Notes: generated by a model not told the origin, from the letters alone. Counted from the first letter of the stretch, positions 13,118 to 33,427 are shown. The stretch: DNA of 64,000 nt from Lingula anatina (GCF_001039355.2 NW_019775203.1:88175-152174), one strand, 5' to 3'. A program made the numbers and translations.

Positions 13118-15045
13118 GCAAATTACAGCATAAAGCCTTACCTTTCTCAAAATGGCAAATATTGTTCCAATGGACACAAGACAATCAATATTGGATGAGC
13201 CATCCAGTGGGTCAAAGCACACAATATACTTGCCCTGCAGTAAAACAAAAATTTAACTTCATCTAAGATACAGCCAAAATTCTTGTTAAGAATTTTTGTA
13301 TAAAATTCCCTCACTTGGAATGGAAAAAAATTAAAATGAAATTATCAGAAAAAAAGTTTACTTGCATTTATTTTTGTAGTCATTATGCACATTTTTATTA
13401 TATTAATATTCTTTTCAAAAACAGAAAAAAAGAAAAAACTAACCTGCCGCTCTATCTCTACTTCAATGACGTTTTCGTTTTCCTCAGATACCAACAAGCA
13501 GGTGGTGAAGGAAGACTTGAGCATGTTAATAAACACCTCATTTGCAATCACATCCAGTTTTTTCACTTCCTCACCCTGGACATTGGTAGCCCCAGCAATA
13601 CCAAACCTGTAACACAGCACATGTAAGTTACTGTTCAAGTAGGACTTGTGCATTGAATCAGAGCAATAGTCAAGTAAATATGTTCACCATATCTTCAACT
13701 CCATAGCACTGCCTCCAGCAGTATGCACAAATGGTAAACCACAAATGGCAGAGCCATGTGATTTTTCCAGTGACCACGTCCTCTGAAACTCAGGCTGAAT
13801 GGATAGCATGCTATCCTCAGAAACAAAAAGCTAAGAAAAATATAATTAAATGTATCCCACTTCACTTACAAAGATGCCATCCCTGCCCTACGAACAGCAG
13901 ACGAAACTGCTTTTACCGCAGTCAGAAGTCCATTGAGTAACTGTGTAAGATCCCCTGTAGCTTCAGGATGCTTCTTTTGTTCTTGTAATACAAATCTCGT
14001 CAGTGTCATACAGTCCGTATCAATCCCATGGGTATTTTTGGAACTCATTTTAAGACTTAGTTCAGGCCTTACCCAGTCTGGCAAAGAACACTATTAGTAA
14101 AACAACACTCACACTCTTATACACAGTACAAGTGCAGTGTAGTTATTTGCCTCTGCAATGTTAAGGGCAAATCAAGGTTACAGAATACTGCACCTCCAGC
14201 ATACTGGTATATACTGTACCACATACTAGTATGCTCTACCTATACTAGGGATATCTTAACACTTACATGTACCTGTGCTGGGAGTGTGTCCAAAATTATA
14301 CAGATGACTGTATGCAATACACATGTTCAGTATGTAAATCTTTGTAAACGTACTAAATACTCTACATATTTCCAATTATCTCATGTTGAAAAAAAATAAG
14401 CTCAAAACCCGTAAAAACACCCAAATGACAGACATAACAGCTGGTTCAGCAACATACTGCAAGATTTAACATTCATCCAATGCCCCTTGCCAGCTGCAGG
14501 TCTATATATAATTCCAAAATATCCGAAATAAACTGCTACATGTATCATTCAGAAATACTTATTCAAGAGCCCATCATGTAATCTAATATATAACCTTTCT
14601 CTTTTGATAATAATTCTCTTTTTTCTGGTTATACAATTTTTTAAATGAATTTTTATAATGCTATAAAAAATTAATACAATTTGTCACTAAATAGCCACCG
14701 GTAATAAAGTAATGTTTTTTTTTTTTTTTTTTCAAACTTTCCAAAATGAACACTAAAATAAAATTAACTTTTTTATAATGTTAAATAATCAATTTTCAAC
14801 AAAACAATTATTGTACGTTTCCTTCAGATCATTTTTTATTTATTTATAACTGGGACCACTTACAGCTGAGCAATCCCTGCCTTTCTCACAGCAGAGGACA
14901 CTGCCTTGATGGCAGTCAGCATTGCGCTCAGCAGCTGAGTCAAGTCACCCGAAGCTTTGGGGAACTTTCTCTGTTCTGCCAGCACATAGCGAGTGAGAGT
15001 CAGGCAGTCTGTGTCAATCCCGTGTGCGTTCTTTGAGCTAGACAT
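9940..15045 (-). CDS. FBP1: Fructose-1,6-bisphosphatase, seven coding positions with duplicated exons 1 and 6
   Basis: Minus-strand exons: 1A 14864-15045 or 1B 13870-14048; 2 13444-13606; 3 13142-13234; 4 12717-12857; 5 12363-12500; 6A 11779-11895 or 6B 11246-11362; 7 9940-10128. 1A-2-3-4-5-6-7 gives 340 residues, close to the usual 335-340. The enzyme hydrolyses fructose 1,6-bisphosphate to fructose 6-phosphate in gluconeogenesis, in the cytosol. Visible landmarks are an AMP-loop (A-S/T-GDLT) in exon 1, the metal-binding LVSEE (exon 2) and [11 protein letters not shown] (exon 3), NEGYA (exon 5), and the substrate segment GARYIGSM plus YGGIFMYP in exon 6. Exon 7 ends in YKKHQQ then TAG. All introns have GT/AG ends and phases agree, so 1A and 1B both splice in frame to exon 2, and 6A or 6B to exon 7. 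Including both copies of exon 6 would keep frame (117 bp each) but duplicate the active-site segment. The symbol is by family; vertebrate FBP1 and FBP2 split later. Confidence 0.95.
10280..10555. mobile_element. MITE-like inverted repeat in FBP intron 6
   Basis: The left end reads GGCCGTGTTCAGAATAAT. The right end is its imperfect reverse complement (ATTCTGAACACAGCC). The complementarity continues inward through CTATCTCAGC and through GTCTGGCATGCCCCCTC and its complement. No open frame is present. This is a non-autonomous DNA element by structure; superfamily not assigned. Confidence 0.65.
10949..11065. repeat. tandem duplication of a unit of about 58 bp in FBP intron 6
   Basis: Two adjacent copies each start CATGAAGCAAA and contain GCAATCCCCAT and AAAAGT then CTTATTGTC. 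They differ by several substitutions. Confidence 0.6.
11246..11362 (-). CDS. FBP exon 6B, tandem copy of 6A
   Basis: It has the same length and phase as 6A, an AG acceptor and a GTAAGG donor. The 39 residues differ from 6A at three places (Ser/Thr, Met/Leu, Ser/Thr), while most codons differ silently. It is intact, so it looks like a used alternative exon, not a relic. Confidence 0.85.
11779..11895 (-). CDS. FBP exon 6A
   Basis: This is a 117-bp exon with AG acceptor and GTACAG donor. It encodes [13 protein letters not shown], then [26 protein letters not shown]. It retains the residues equivalent to mammalian Arg243, Tyr244, Met248 and Tyr264. Confidence 0.85.
13090..13118. repeat. poly-T tract
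   Basis: A T homopolymer of nearly 30 bases lies just downstream (minus sense) of FBP exon 3, in the intron. Confidence 0.8.
13870..14048 (-). CDS. FBP alternative first exon 1B (proximal)
   Basis: This is a second, diverged copy of the first coding exon, with the same phase-2 donor. It starts [13 protein letters not shown], and the AMP-loop reads ATGDLTQLL (Thr retained). An in-frame upstream ATG at 14084 would add 12 residues ([12 protein letters not shown]); I prefer 14048 because it aligns with the start of 1A. It lies between 1A and exon 2, so it likely has its own promoter. Confidence 0.8.
14085..14863. other. intron 1A/1B interval, presumed 1B promoter region
   Basis: This is AT-rich sequence with a T run at 14717-14732. 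No coding frame is visible. If 1B is a true first exon, its promoter lies in the part next to 14048-14300. I see no clear TATA box or initiator. Confidence 0.35.
14864..15045 (-). CDS. FBP alternative first exon 1A (distal)
   Basis: It begins ATG TCT AGC TCA at 15045 and ends CAG CT before a GTAAGT donor, giving 60 codons plus two bases. The AMP-loop reads ASGDLTQLL, with Ser where mammalian FBP1 has Thr27. It is followed by the helix [15 protein letters not shown]. It faces the F-box gene and probably uses the shared upstream region at 15046-15448. Confidence 0.85.
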
Positions 15046-15448
15046 TTTGAAAGGTTCCCTCAGTTGCTAATACTGCGTACAAATAGATATTTCCGAAGTT
15101 AGTACAGCCACATGCAAGAGTTAACCTAACCTCACCGACAAATAAGCTATTTTTCAACCTTGACCTAATGACCTAGAATATTCAAGGTCATATTCTTAAA
15201 TCACGTGATACCATATCAAGCCACACCTCCAAATTCCAAGATCACTGCAGCTTACTATTTTGAACATACATATCACGATGTTCATAAATGCTTTCTCTGT
15301 ATATCACTTTTCGCTATAAATTATAGATTAAACCTGAAAGTGTAAATTTAATTATGATGACTAGAAAAATAATATTTTGTTTTGACATTTCTGACTCTCG
15401 TAAATTCTCGTGAAATCACGAAAAACAAAAGATTTACGCAAAACGGTG
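15046..15448. promoter_or_regulatory. bidirectional promoter region of FBP (-) and F-box gene (+)
   Basis: About 400 bp separate two divergent start codons. Visible sites are TGACCT at 15161-15166 and 15169-15174 (a DR2-like pair on the minus strand), TCAAGGTCA at 15182-15190 (the extended half-site of ERR-type nuclear receptors), and the palindrome TCACGTGA at 15201-15208 (bHLH-Zip E-box, CLEAR/M-box type). The sites are seen; their use is inferred. Confidence 0.5.
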
Positions 15449-17952
15449 ATGGCGGCAGAAAGTTCTTGGGCCGTCCTTCCTAGCATAATAATTGTTCAGA
15501 TATTGGCATATTTGACACCGTCAGACAGGCTCAAAGCATCAGCAACGTGTAGACGGTGGCGGAGTTGCCTTTTTGAATCTCAGTTATGGGAAAGCATCAC
15601 GTTTGACTTCACAAATGGGAATGCAGAAGGCGCAAAATTTTTGACGCAGAAATGTAGCTCATTTGTGACATATGCTAGAGCAAAACTTAGCTTTTGCACT
15701 GCAGATTACGTGCTCAATGCAACAAGGCTGCTTTCGAGATTATCTAGAAACAGGAGACTCCGACGATTAGCCATTCAACCCAAGAGCAATTATGTTGAAT
15801 GGTTAGAAACTTCGGAAACGCAGGATAAGTACGTCGAAGCAGATTTTTTGCATGTTTATTCAGTTGAAAATATTTTTCTCTTCGTTTTTTGTAGTCGGCT
15901 TGTAATATATGTGACTAGAGACATTTTAAGCAAATGTCAGTATGTACATCTGTCTTTGAGCATTAAGCGTTGTGTTGAGGGAAGTCTGAACTGATAAATG
16001 TATAATTTAAGATTATTGCTTGTACAGTATTTTGCAGTTATTTACAGCAAATAACTTTTCCTGTATCTTTTTCCAGCTTTGTTGATTCTCTGATTGCAGT
16101 CACAAAACATGCTAGGAAGCTAGAACATCTTTCGTTAGGCTGTATCCAAGAACTGACTGACTACGCCGACACTTTCATTGCTGTTTTGTCACAGCACGAA
16201 GCCAGTAAACTTAGAGCTCTTCATTTAGAGAGTGTAAAGGAAGACCCAGATGATTATGGTCTAATTGAGCTGCCCCTTACTAAGTTAAATCTGTTGCACA
16301 ATCTTCAAGTCCTGGGCATTGATTTTGATCACCTCAGTAACTCTTTGCTTGAAGGCTTCATTGACAATCATAAGGCCAAACTAGAAAAGCTCATTGTCAA
16401 TGTTCATGGGATCCATCCTGCTCAAGAACAAGTCAGAAATCACACATGGTGGCGTTTAACTCAACACAGTCCCAAGTTACGAGTCACACTGAATCTCATC
16501 CACTCAGCTGATGGTGTGGAGCAGCTCATGAATATTCTCAAGCCAGATATACCCCTTGCCATTTTGCGTCTTTTCTTTTGCACAACAATCAATGCCCATG
16601 CCATTGATTTCATTTCAAAACATCACTGTGAGACCTTTGAGAATTTGTATGTTGTTGAGGGATTGGATGATGGAAACCCTAATACCTTTGAGGATCAGAT
16701 TGATGATGGGAACATGTTGGTGATGTTGGCCTGGAGGTGTAAAGTGTTGAAACATATCACCTTTATAGGTTTGTGTTTTCATCATCCTTTTGTCATCACC
16801 TTTTGATTTTTGTTTTGATTATATGATTTATAGGACAGTATATGCAATTTTATCTGTTGTTACCGAATTCATTTTCCAATATTGCCTAATACTTTAAAAG
16901 CATAGGTCAGTAATATTGATCTGTCTTCTGTTAGATTTTTTTAAGCATTTCATTATCATTGGTTCTATTGAAAAAAGAAACACTTTGGTAATATATAATC
17001 TGATTTAATCCTACTTTCAGGATACTTAATGGAGAGTGAAGATCTGGCATGCATAGCAAGACTGCGAGGTCCAGGCCTGGAAACCCTTCAGGTCCCAGAA
17101 TCATGCATTGGGACAGTGCCACGTGTAGAACTAGCTGAAGATGAGGACATCGAGGTGGAAGAGGTGCTCACTTTGGAGGAATTAACACATGATGTTAGTG
17201 TGCTATTTTTATGCATGGCATTTGAGGTGAAATTTATAGTATTTGTTGAATGTCATGCAGATGTGTCTTGTTCTTAGTGTAAGTTATTGTGAGCAAAAAT
17301 TTGCAGATGGAGTGAGATGAATTTGAGATCAATATATATGAACTTTACCCAGACAATATATAAGTTTTTCTTGTATGAAAGGCATGGGGATGTCTTTCTT
17401 AAAACTCCCTGTGATTGTGATTTTATTATTATACATGCATTTGTCTTTCTTTTTTACCTCTGCCTAGGAGGTTATGTTTTCACCCCGTTTGTCTGTCTGT
17501 CTTTCTGTCTGTCTGTCTGTCATCAACATAACTCAAAAAGTTATGGACCGATTTTGATAAAATTTTCAGGAACTGTCAGAAGTGGGCCAAGGAAGAGATG
17601 ATTAGTTTTTGGTGGTGATCCGGATCAATAATCAATCACTAATCAAAAACTAAGTTATGGACCGATTTTGATGAAATTTTCAGGAACTTTCAGAAGTGGG
17701 CCAAGGAACAGATGATTAGTTTTTGGTGGTGATCCAGATCAGTAATCAATCAATAATCAAAAATATCGGAAATTTAGGGGTGAACTGGCATTGGATGGAG
17801 ACTTTGCTGCCTTGGCGGAGGTCTGCGCTCTCTGAGTGCTTTTCTAGTTTCATATGTTATTATTAGTTACAGATTTCTTTGAAATCACTGTTTTTTCTTA
17901 TTAATATGTAAGATCATTATAAATTATCAAACAGTTTATTCTTTAATTCTTT

Positions 17953-18011
<59 letters not shown>

Positions 18012-18145
18012 TGTAGGTATCTCACCACCTCCAGCGTCCCTGGAAAGCACTGTCAGATGGTGACGTTCCTGCAGCAGTTATTGATGAGGAGGCAGATGCT
18101 GAGCAAGCATATCTCCCCCTCTTGCTTCAGGACCAGCAATGGTAA
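15449..18145 (+). CDS. FBXO33: F-box protein, FBXO33-like, 4 coding exons
   Basis: Exons 15449-15828, 16077-16768, 17021-17193, 18017-18145 join to 457 residues. The ATG at 15449 (GTGATGG) opens MAAESSWAVLPS. The F-box spans about residues 6-52 (LPSIIIVQILAYL, then CRRW and LWES). The rest is a leucine-rich, LRR-like region. The C-terminal block MLAWRC, ACIARLRGPGLETLQV and PWKALSD matches my memory of FBXO33, and less closely FBXO39. F-box proteins recruit substrates to SCF (SKP1-CUL1) ubiquitin ligases; FBXO33 has been linked to YB-1 turnover in mammals. The exon 1 donor is GTACGT, and reading past it gives a spurious extension to 15994. The gene is head to head with FBP. Confidence 0.75.
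17457..17847. mobile_element. dispersed repeat in F-box gene intron 3
   Basis: It starts CCTCTGCCTAGGAGGTTATG, followed by a TCTG run. It ends GGCGGAGGTCTGCGCTCTC then TGAGTGCTTTTCTAG. Inside are two diverged copies of about 115 bp (about 17528-17645 and 17646-17762), each with GTTATGGACCGATTTTGAT and GGTGGTGATCC. Similar sequences are, from memory, dispersed in many marine animal genomes. No transposase frame is present. Confidence 0.6.
17951..18012. repeat. (TTTA)n microsatellite abutting a splice acceptor
   Basis: About 15 tandem TTTA units run to within four bases of the AG at 18015-18016 that opens the last F-box coding exon. They therefore occupy the position of its polypyrimidine tract. 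Confidence 0.9.
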
Positions 18146-21100
18146 TTACCACCACCTCTTCCAAAAGAACTGAAATGACCCTGTAGCAGATGTTTGATTG
18201 CCATCAGCCAACTGAAGATAAAGATTCCTCCAATGACATCCCAACCAGCTCAACTTAGGGAAATCTCAAGTTTGTGACACATTTACAGTAACATTGGAAG
18301 CCATCTTTTTTTCCTCAAAGCCATCCCTGCCAACCTCAAACTTGAGGATTGCCTATTTCTGTTATTATTTCCAATTGTAGTGATTATTATTGTGGTAGCT
18401 AATCAGTCAGGCCATGCCATAGACATATTACCATGACACTGGTGTAAAGAAGTCAAGATCAAAAGGTTGTGATAATACCTGACCTCCATCTGTGCCAATA
18501 CTTTATGTAATATTACATTTTAATTGCCACTTACACCAAAGAGGAGGACAGTCATTTACTGCCCTTAAAACAGGTGTGATATGTATATAGTGGAAATATA
18601 AACCTTGGAACACAGAGAGTAGAGAAATTGGAACATGAAAGCTAGCTTGAACTTGAGTGGAAGAGATTCGGTTATTTATGGATGCCTCACACAAAAGATA
18701 AGCAAGCAGTACACTAATGAAGAGGATAATAAGTGAGATGATGTTTTTATGTGAAATCTGAATGACATCCACACAGCATCTTACCAAATGCAGCTGAATA
18801 TTTTATACCTAGCTAAGTTATTAAGAACTTCATCAAATTCAGAAAATTTATGAGGTGGTTTAAAAGGAAGTTGAATCTTGTGTAAGCAAAATTTTGTCAC
18901 CATCAAAACAACAAGTGCCACTTAGGTTGATTTCTTTATTATTTGAAAGATATGGTTAATTCCATGATATTGGATTTCAGAACAAGGGCATGTGTATCCA
19001 GTTTAACTTTCTTGATTTAAATTGGATTTTTAACATACCAACAACTGTGATGAGCCATGTATATATCATATGCCAAAAAATGTAAAGAATTATGATGTGG
19101 ATCCACAATCTTGCTTGTCTCGCTCAATATCTGTGATTAGCAAAATGTTTGGTTACCATATTAGTATAACATTCCCAGAGTCAGTCATCTATGTAGGGTC
19201 CAAGCATTTTTGTGTCATGTTGAATTTAATTTAAAAAGGTACTTCATTGACTCATTGAATAGCTACGTGTAGACTGATACTGCAAGTTTTCGTTATCATT
19301 TTATCTCTGCACATTAGAAACTTGTGATATGATACGTGGTGATTTGTGATAGAACCATACAGTGTGTTTGAATGCCATAATGTGCCAGTATGTTCATTAC
19401 ACAGTGTGTTATGATAATGTGCTGCAGTTTAAATTTGATTTGTTTTTATCTTTTGAGGCAAGCAAGATAAGAAACAAAATGCCATGTATACCAAAGATGT
19501 GCGAAAGCTATAAGGCATAGATAGAAGGAAACAACTCAAAATGGCCAGGTGTAAAAACATTTCACAGTTCTTAAGAGTGCCCATATTGGGTGAACGGTTA
19601 AATATTCTATTTATAGTGTTTACTTATTTTATGTATTTCATCATTTTTATGGTTGTTGTTGATATAGGTGTCATATTTGTAATAATACTAAGTTGTTATA
19701 TAATATATGCATGTTTGATAATTATAGTATGATAATGTTTATTAGATAACAGATTAGTTCTGCTGTACTGTAGAAGCAGCAGTTTCTTACTCAAATGTTA
19801 ATCAAGATCGTAAACAACCTCTATAAAATCCCTTTTTAAGTGCAGTTATGTACCTTTGAGTTATGGTGCTAGGAGTCCAGTCATACCAGTGAAAGATACA
19901 CTATATACAATTTGCTCAAACTGCTAACTAGGTTTCTGGTTATACTAATTCACATGACAGTGGAGTTGAATCTTGTTTGTTTGAAAATATGTTTCATTTA
20001 GCACTGTTTAGATTAGATGGTTGAGGTTTGAAATGTATGAGGTATTTGTTAAGTAGGTAGTTTTTAACTCCAATCAAATTTGATATTGTTATAGGTTTAT
20101 GTGTGTTTCAGAGATATATATCTTAGCGTGTACTTCAGCATGTACTCATGTAAAAATTTACACTGAAACATCTTACACAAAGGACAAATGGCTTGAAGAG
20201 AAATGTGAAAAGATGGACATGGCGTGTATGCCCATATACATATATACATATATGCACAAATTCCCAAGATCACACAATGCTCAGGAAGTGAATTAGATTG
20301 AAATACAGGAGCTACATACAGAAAGACTTACATTGTGCATGTAAACCTGTGGATGATATAAAGAACACAGTCGACATGTATTCTGTTGAAAGACTGGCTA
20401 CAACAACCTCAGGATGAAGTCACATTATTTATAAAATCCAGTACCATGTTTCTGCCTCATTGTTACAGGAGAAAGTGAAACAGTTTCTCAGTATTTATTG
20501 AATGCTATATCGTCCTTCCCACCTGGTTACTGCAGAAGCATCCAGCAAGCCAAGTGATTCAGAAATACTGGTGCAATGGTTCATTTGACATGGCTCTAGA
20601 AATACAATCTCAAAGAGACTTAATCTAATAATTTAAATCAAAAAGAGATGCTTCCGTCAACTCTCTGTCAGGAGTGATTCATTTAACGAAGGAAAATGAT
20701 CCATCAAAAGTATTCATTCATTACATCCAATAACAAGTGCCACTGTTGTTTTAATAGATTGCATTGGTGAAATTCAAATGTGATCACTTTTTCAAGACTG
20801 GGATAACAACTGGTTCTATGCTTTGTAGGTTAGAAAAAGTGTCCTGGCAGGTCCAACACTTAATTTACCATCACATATGCCTTTGCAGAAAGAGAGAAAG
20901 AGCAAAAGGAAATATGTTGCAATCATCAAAAGGACAAAAATTGACATTGGCTTTAGACTTAAGAACTTTGAAGTCTAGTCTGCAAAAATGTGATTCATAA
21001 TCAAGCACCATGCAAGGCATTTATATATATATGTTAAAGATAGAGAAACTTCCACCTAACCGCAGGAGATATTATTTTTATATGTTTTATTGTTCAGAGG

Positions 21101-21864
21101 TTACCACTGCAAAGTCCAAGGAAGAACCCAACTGTGATAACATCTAAGGAAAAAAGACTTGTAAATAGATGTAAAAACAAACAAACAAAAGCATGTACAA
21201 ACTGAAGAACAAGCATCATTGCCATGGATGCCAAATGTTTGAAAATCCCAGTGCCACAGAAGCCATGGATGAGAGACGTGAATGTTATAATGAACTTGTC
21301 TCCCATGACCTTGCTTTAGGTGGACCATGTGTCTTACAAACCATTCATGTCTAGTCATATGCACATGGAACAGAATGTTGTACATCGTCTTCATAAATCC
21401 CAACACATCTGAACTTAAAGCTGCTTAGTGCTTTGTATGACATGGTGTAATTGGCCTCTTGGAGTACATATACAAATGCAGCAGGGTTAAAGTGAAGCTG
21501 GCACCGTACACCTAGCTGGTTTACTTTTATGTAACGTCTGATGTTTTGTGGTGTGAATATATCTACACTGAGGTGGGGCTTTAAGATGAAAAAAGTGATT
21601 GGGAATTGTTTTAAGTGTGACATTTTTGGGAGTCCACTGTTTTAGAATGGTTATTGTTTAGTGGGACGATTTAGTTTGAATTGATTACTTCAGATCTGTG
21701 CTGTGTTATATCTTTGTTGACTTTCATACAAATGTAAAATGGAAATTGTGTCAACTTTGAAGAAAGTGCCTGAGTATGTTTAAGTATGAGTTGTTTGTTT
21801 TATTTACATGATCATGGTAAATCATTCAGCCTTTGCCTTAAGACCAGTGCTAGCTTGCAGAAAC

Positions 21865-21870
21865 AATAAA
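21865..21870 (+). terminator. candidate proximal poly(A) signal
   Basis: AATAAA downstream of the F-box gene stop; it would give a 3' UTR of about 3.7 kb. Confidence 0.4.
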
Positions 21871-23164
21871 GACCTATCTTCCATTCCATCTCTGAAGATT
21901 TCATGCTCAGAGCCTATCGAAGAAATTTCACCAAGGAACTGCTTTTAAAGGAAGACTGTAACTGTGATGATAGTATCTTGATTGTTGTGGTGCTAATATT
22001 TATGTGTGTATATCTGTGGTAAAGGGGCAGACTTGAAATACATACTGTTTCCACTTTGTGTCAGGGATATGTTCAACTGAAGGATAGACCGAAAATTATT
22101 GCGATGTATGATCATTTGACAGAAATAGCTAATAAGTTAATGTGTGGAAGAGGAAGAACTTTTTTTCTTTTTAATTAATTCTGATGTAATATCCTTTTTG
22201 AAAAATTTCACTTTTCGTTCAGTTGTATGAAAGCTTTTTAAATTCTTTTGTTTTTTCTATTACTCTTGTTATTTTCTGCTAAACAACATACTAGAGTTAA
22301 TGTCCGTATGAAAATTAATATGGCAAAATAACATGTATCTATGAATTTTGGTTCTTTTTCACACAATTTCAAATATTTAGAGTCTATTCTCCATATGTAT
22401 TTCCTCTGAACTGAGCGAGAAAGTGAACAAAATGTCTTAATGAAGTACTCTTAAAGTACTAAAATTGTCTTCTATTTTCATTTTTTCACTGAATGATCCA
22501 CCAGTAACCAATATTTAGACGATTCTCTTTCTGTTTGTCTACTTACAATTTATATTTCACGAGCTGTTTTAATAGAGAATCATTCATCAATTCTAGTTTC
22601 TTTTAGGATTAGGATTTCCTTTCTAATGCATTGTAATTGTTTGTGTTCTAAGTGGAAATTGATTTTTCAGTTTTTGATCCTATTAGATAATTGATAATGT
22701 GTTGACAAATTGTTGGATTGCATTATGTCTATACTTTGAAAGTTTGAACCAAAAATTTGGGGGGTTATGGGGGTAGTGGTGGTCACTTTTTTGCTGATTG
22801 AAAAATTTCGATCATTTTTTCAAAGTTAAGAATACTGAGAAAGGCGGGGGTGGGGGGTAGTAAGCTATAAGAAATAATTATCTACATCAAGAACAGATTA
22901 AAATTTGAAACCAAAATTAAGCAGAACATTTCTCATAAAGCACATTGCTTTATATTTTTGGAGGTACTTTATAATAGCCCAAGTAATAGGTTGTATTGCA
23001 GTAACAAAGTCATATGGTGAAACCCTGTTTTATGAATATGAATACAGTGCATCCATCATTTGTAACAAAGCATTGTCTTTGTAGACTTGCTGTCAAGTAG
23101 TGTTTTACATATTGGAGTTGATTTTTAAGTGGAGATTAATTAAAGCTGTTTATCATGTATGGAA

Positions 23165-23170
23165 AATAAA
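23165..23170 (+). terminator. candidate distal poly(A) signal
   Basis: AATAAA after a run of AT-rich non-coding sequence. This is the last good hexamer before the PAH gene. Confidence 0.4.
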
Positions 23171-23190
23171 GTTATGAAAATAGCACTGGT

Positions 23191-24428
23191 GCGTTCTTTC
23201 TATATTTCAGTTTCACTTTTACTAAATAAACTTTAAAATGTATTGAAAGTCAAATATTTGTCACAAAACCTGACTTGAGGCCACCACATTGTTTCAAACA
23301 GTATAATTTGGAGAAATGTCAAAGGGCATTATTTTATATTTCCTGAAAAAATTACATTTTATGGGATATTTTCTTTTTTTTTTTTTTTTTTTTTTTGTGC
23401 TTGTTTTAACTTCCTGCAGTCTCTGTTGAATAAGTGTGTAATTTTATGTGCAGCTATAAATGGGAGTGAGAGTGATGGTTATTCAATGTGCTGTCAGTAC
23501 TAGGTCACTTATACATCTACAACTTAAATTAGGCACTGGAAGGATGGATAAATAAGTCAATTTACTACCAAATATTTGAAGAAGATGCAGTTTTGAAGCT
23601 ATTTTTTGCAGAAAGAGGAAGTAATTTGGTTTATGATTTGGCATGTTGATTTTATGTCAGTCTTAAAAGAAACTTGTGGAAGTGGTTATGTATAATTACT
23701 CAGAATCCACCCTTGCTTTGTATGTACCTTTAAGGTTAAAGGCATGATTGAAATTTAAAAGTGAAAGGGCTATGAAAGGTTTTGGGCAAAGAATGCAAGC
23801 AATATTTTCCTAGAGTCCTAAGCAACTCCCTGTTGCTGACCATGTTGAGTTCCAGATTTAAACTGCTTTCTTAAGATCACTATTTATTTGTGCCTAAGCC
23901 AATGTAACTGGTTGTGTGCATTCCAGGCATTTTCACTTAACAGTAATAAGCAATTTTGAAAAAAAGTCATTGTTAACCAATACACAAAGTATTAGACAGT
24001 GTGCCTACTTGCAGAAATGTCGTAACAAAGAATTAATTAAAAATAAATTTTAAAAAATTTTAATCAATTTGAGTCAAAAAATCAACAGTATGGTTTATCA
24101 GACAGACGTCTATCCTATCAAAACGTTTCCAACATGTGGACAGCATTTTTAACTATCCATAATATTGTCACAGTACATAACAAGCAGTGTATGGCTTGTG
24201 TTAAATGTATTTTCTGTTCAGATGCATTCAAAGTCCTCTTAGTTTCAAATCACCACACTTCAACCTGGGTGGCGCTGCAATCGCGTAGGCGTGTCTCCTT
24301 CAGCCAATAAACGTTAAGTAGGTTTGGTTGACAGAACATAAACATATCGCGCACGCTGGTGTAGCATCAGAAAAAGCTTACGGCAAGAGTTGACAGAGGT
24401 CGGTCATTTCATTCACACAAACCGCACG
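23191..24428. other. intergenic and PAH promoter/5' UTR region
   Basis: AT-rich sequence with a poly-T tract at about 23371-23396 gives way at about 24260-24420 to a CpG-richer stretch containing GCCAATAAACG (a CCAAT-box-like site) before the PAH start codon. No coding frame is seen. Confidence 0.4.
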
Positions 24429-33322
<8,894 letters not shown>

Positions 33323-33346
33323 ACAAGCCACTACAAACAAAGACCA

Positions 33347-33347
<1 letters not shown>

Positions 33348-33424
<77 letters not shown>
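33348..33424. repeat. (TA)n microsatellite, about 38 units
   Basis: An uninterrupted TA dinucleotide run starts 25 bases after the PAH stop codon. It is self-complementary and could fold as a hairpin in RNA. Confidence 0.95.

Positions 33425-33427
<3 letters not shown>

Larger units (their letters stand above)
18146..23190 (+). other. F-box gene long 3' UTR
   Basis: About 5 kb follow the TAA at 18143-18145 with no recognisable coding exon on either strand. AATAAA occurs at 21865-21870 and at 23165-23170, offering a 3.7-kb and a 5-kb UTR. The small open frames inside do not resemble known proteins. Confidence 0.45.

Noticed and set aside
13345-13653. A 102-codon minus-strand protein
   Set aside because: Only 13444-13606 is coding (FBP exon 2); the ends run into introns past clear splice sites.
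15410-15994. A single 194-codon frame as the F-box protein
   Set aside because: Its first codon would be GTG, and it reads through a good GTACGT donor at 15829. The spliced model from ATG 15449 joins in frame to 16077 and keeps the family pattern.
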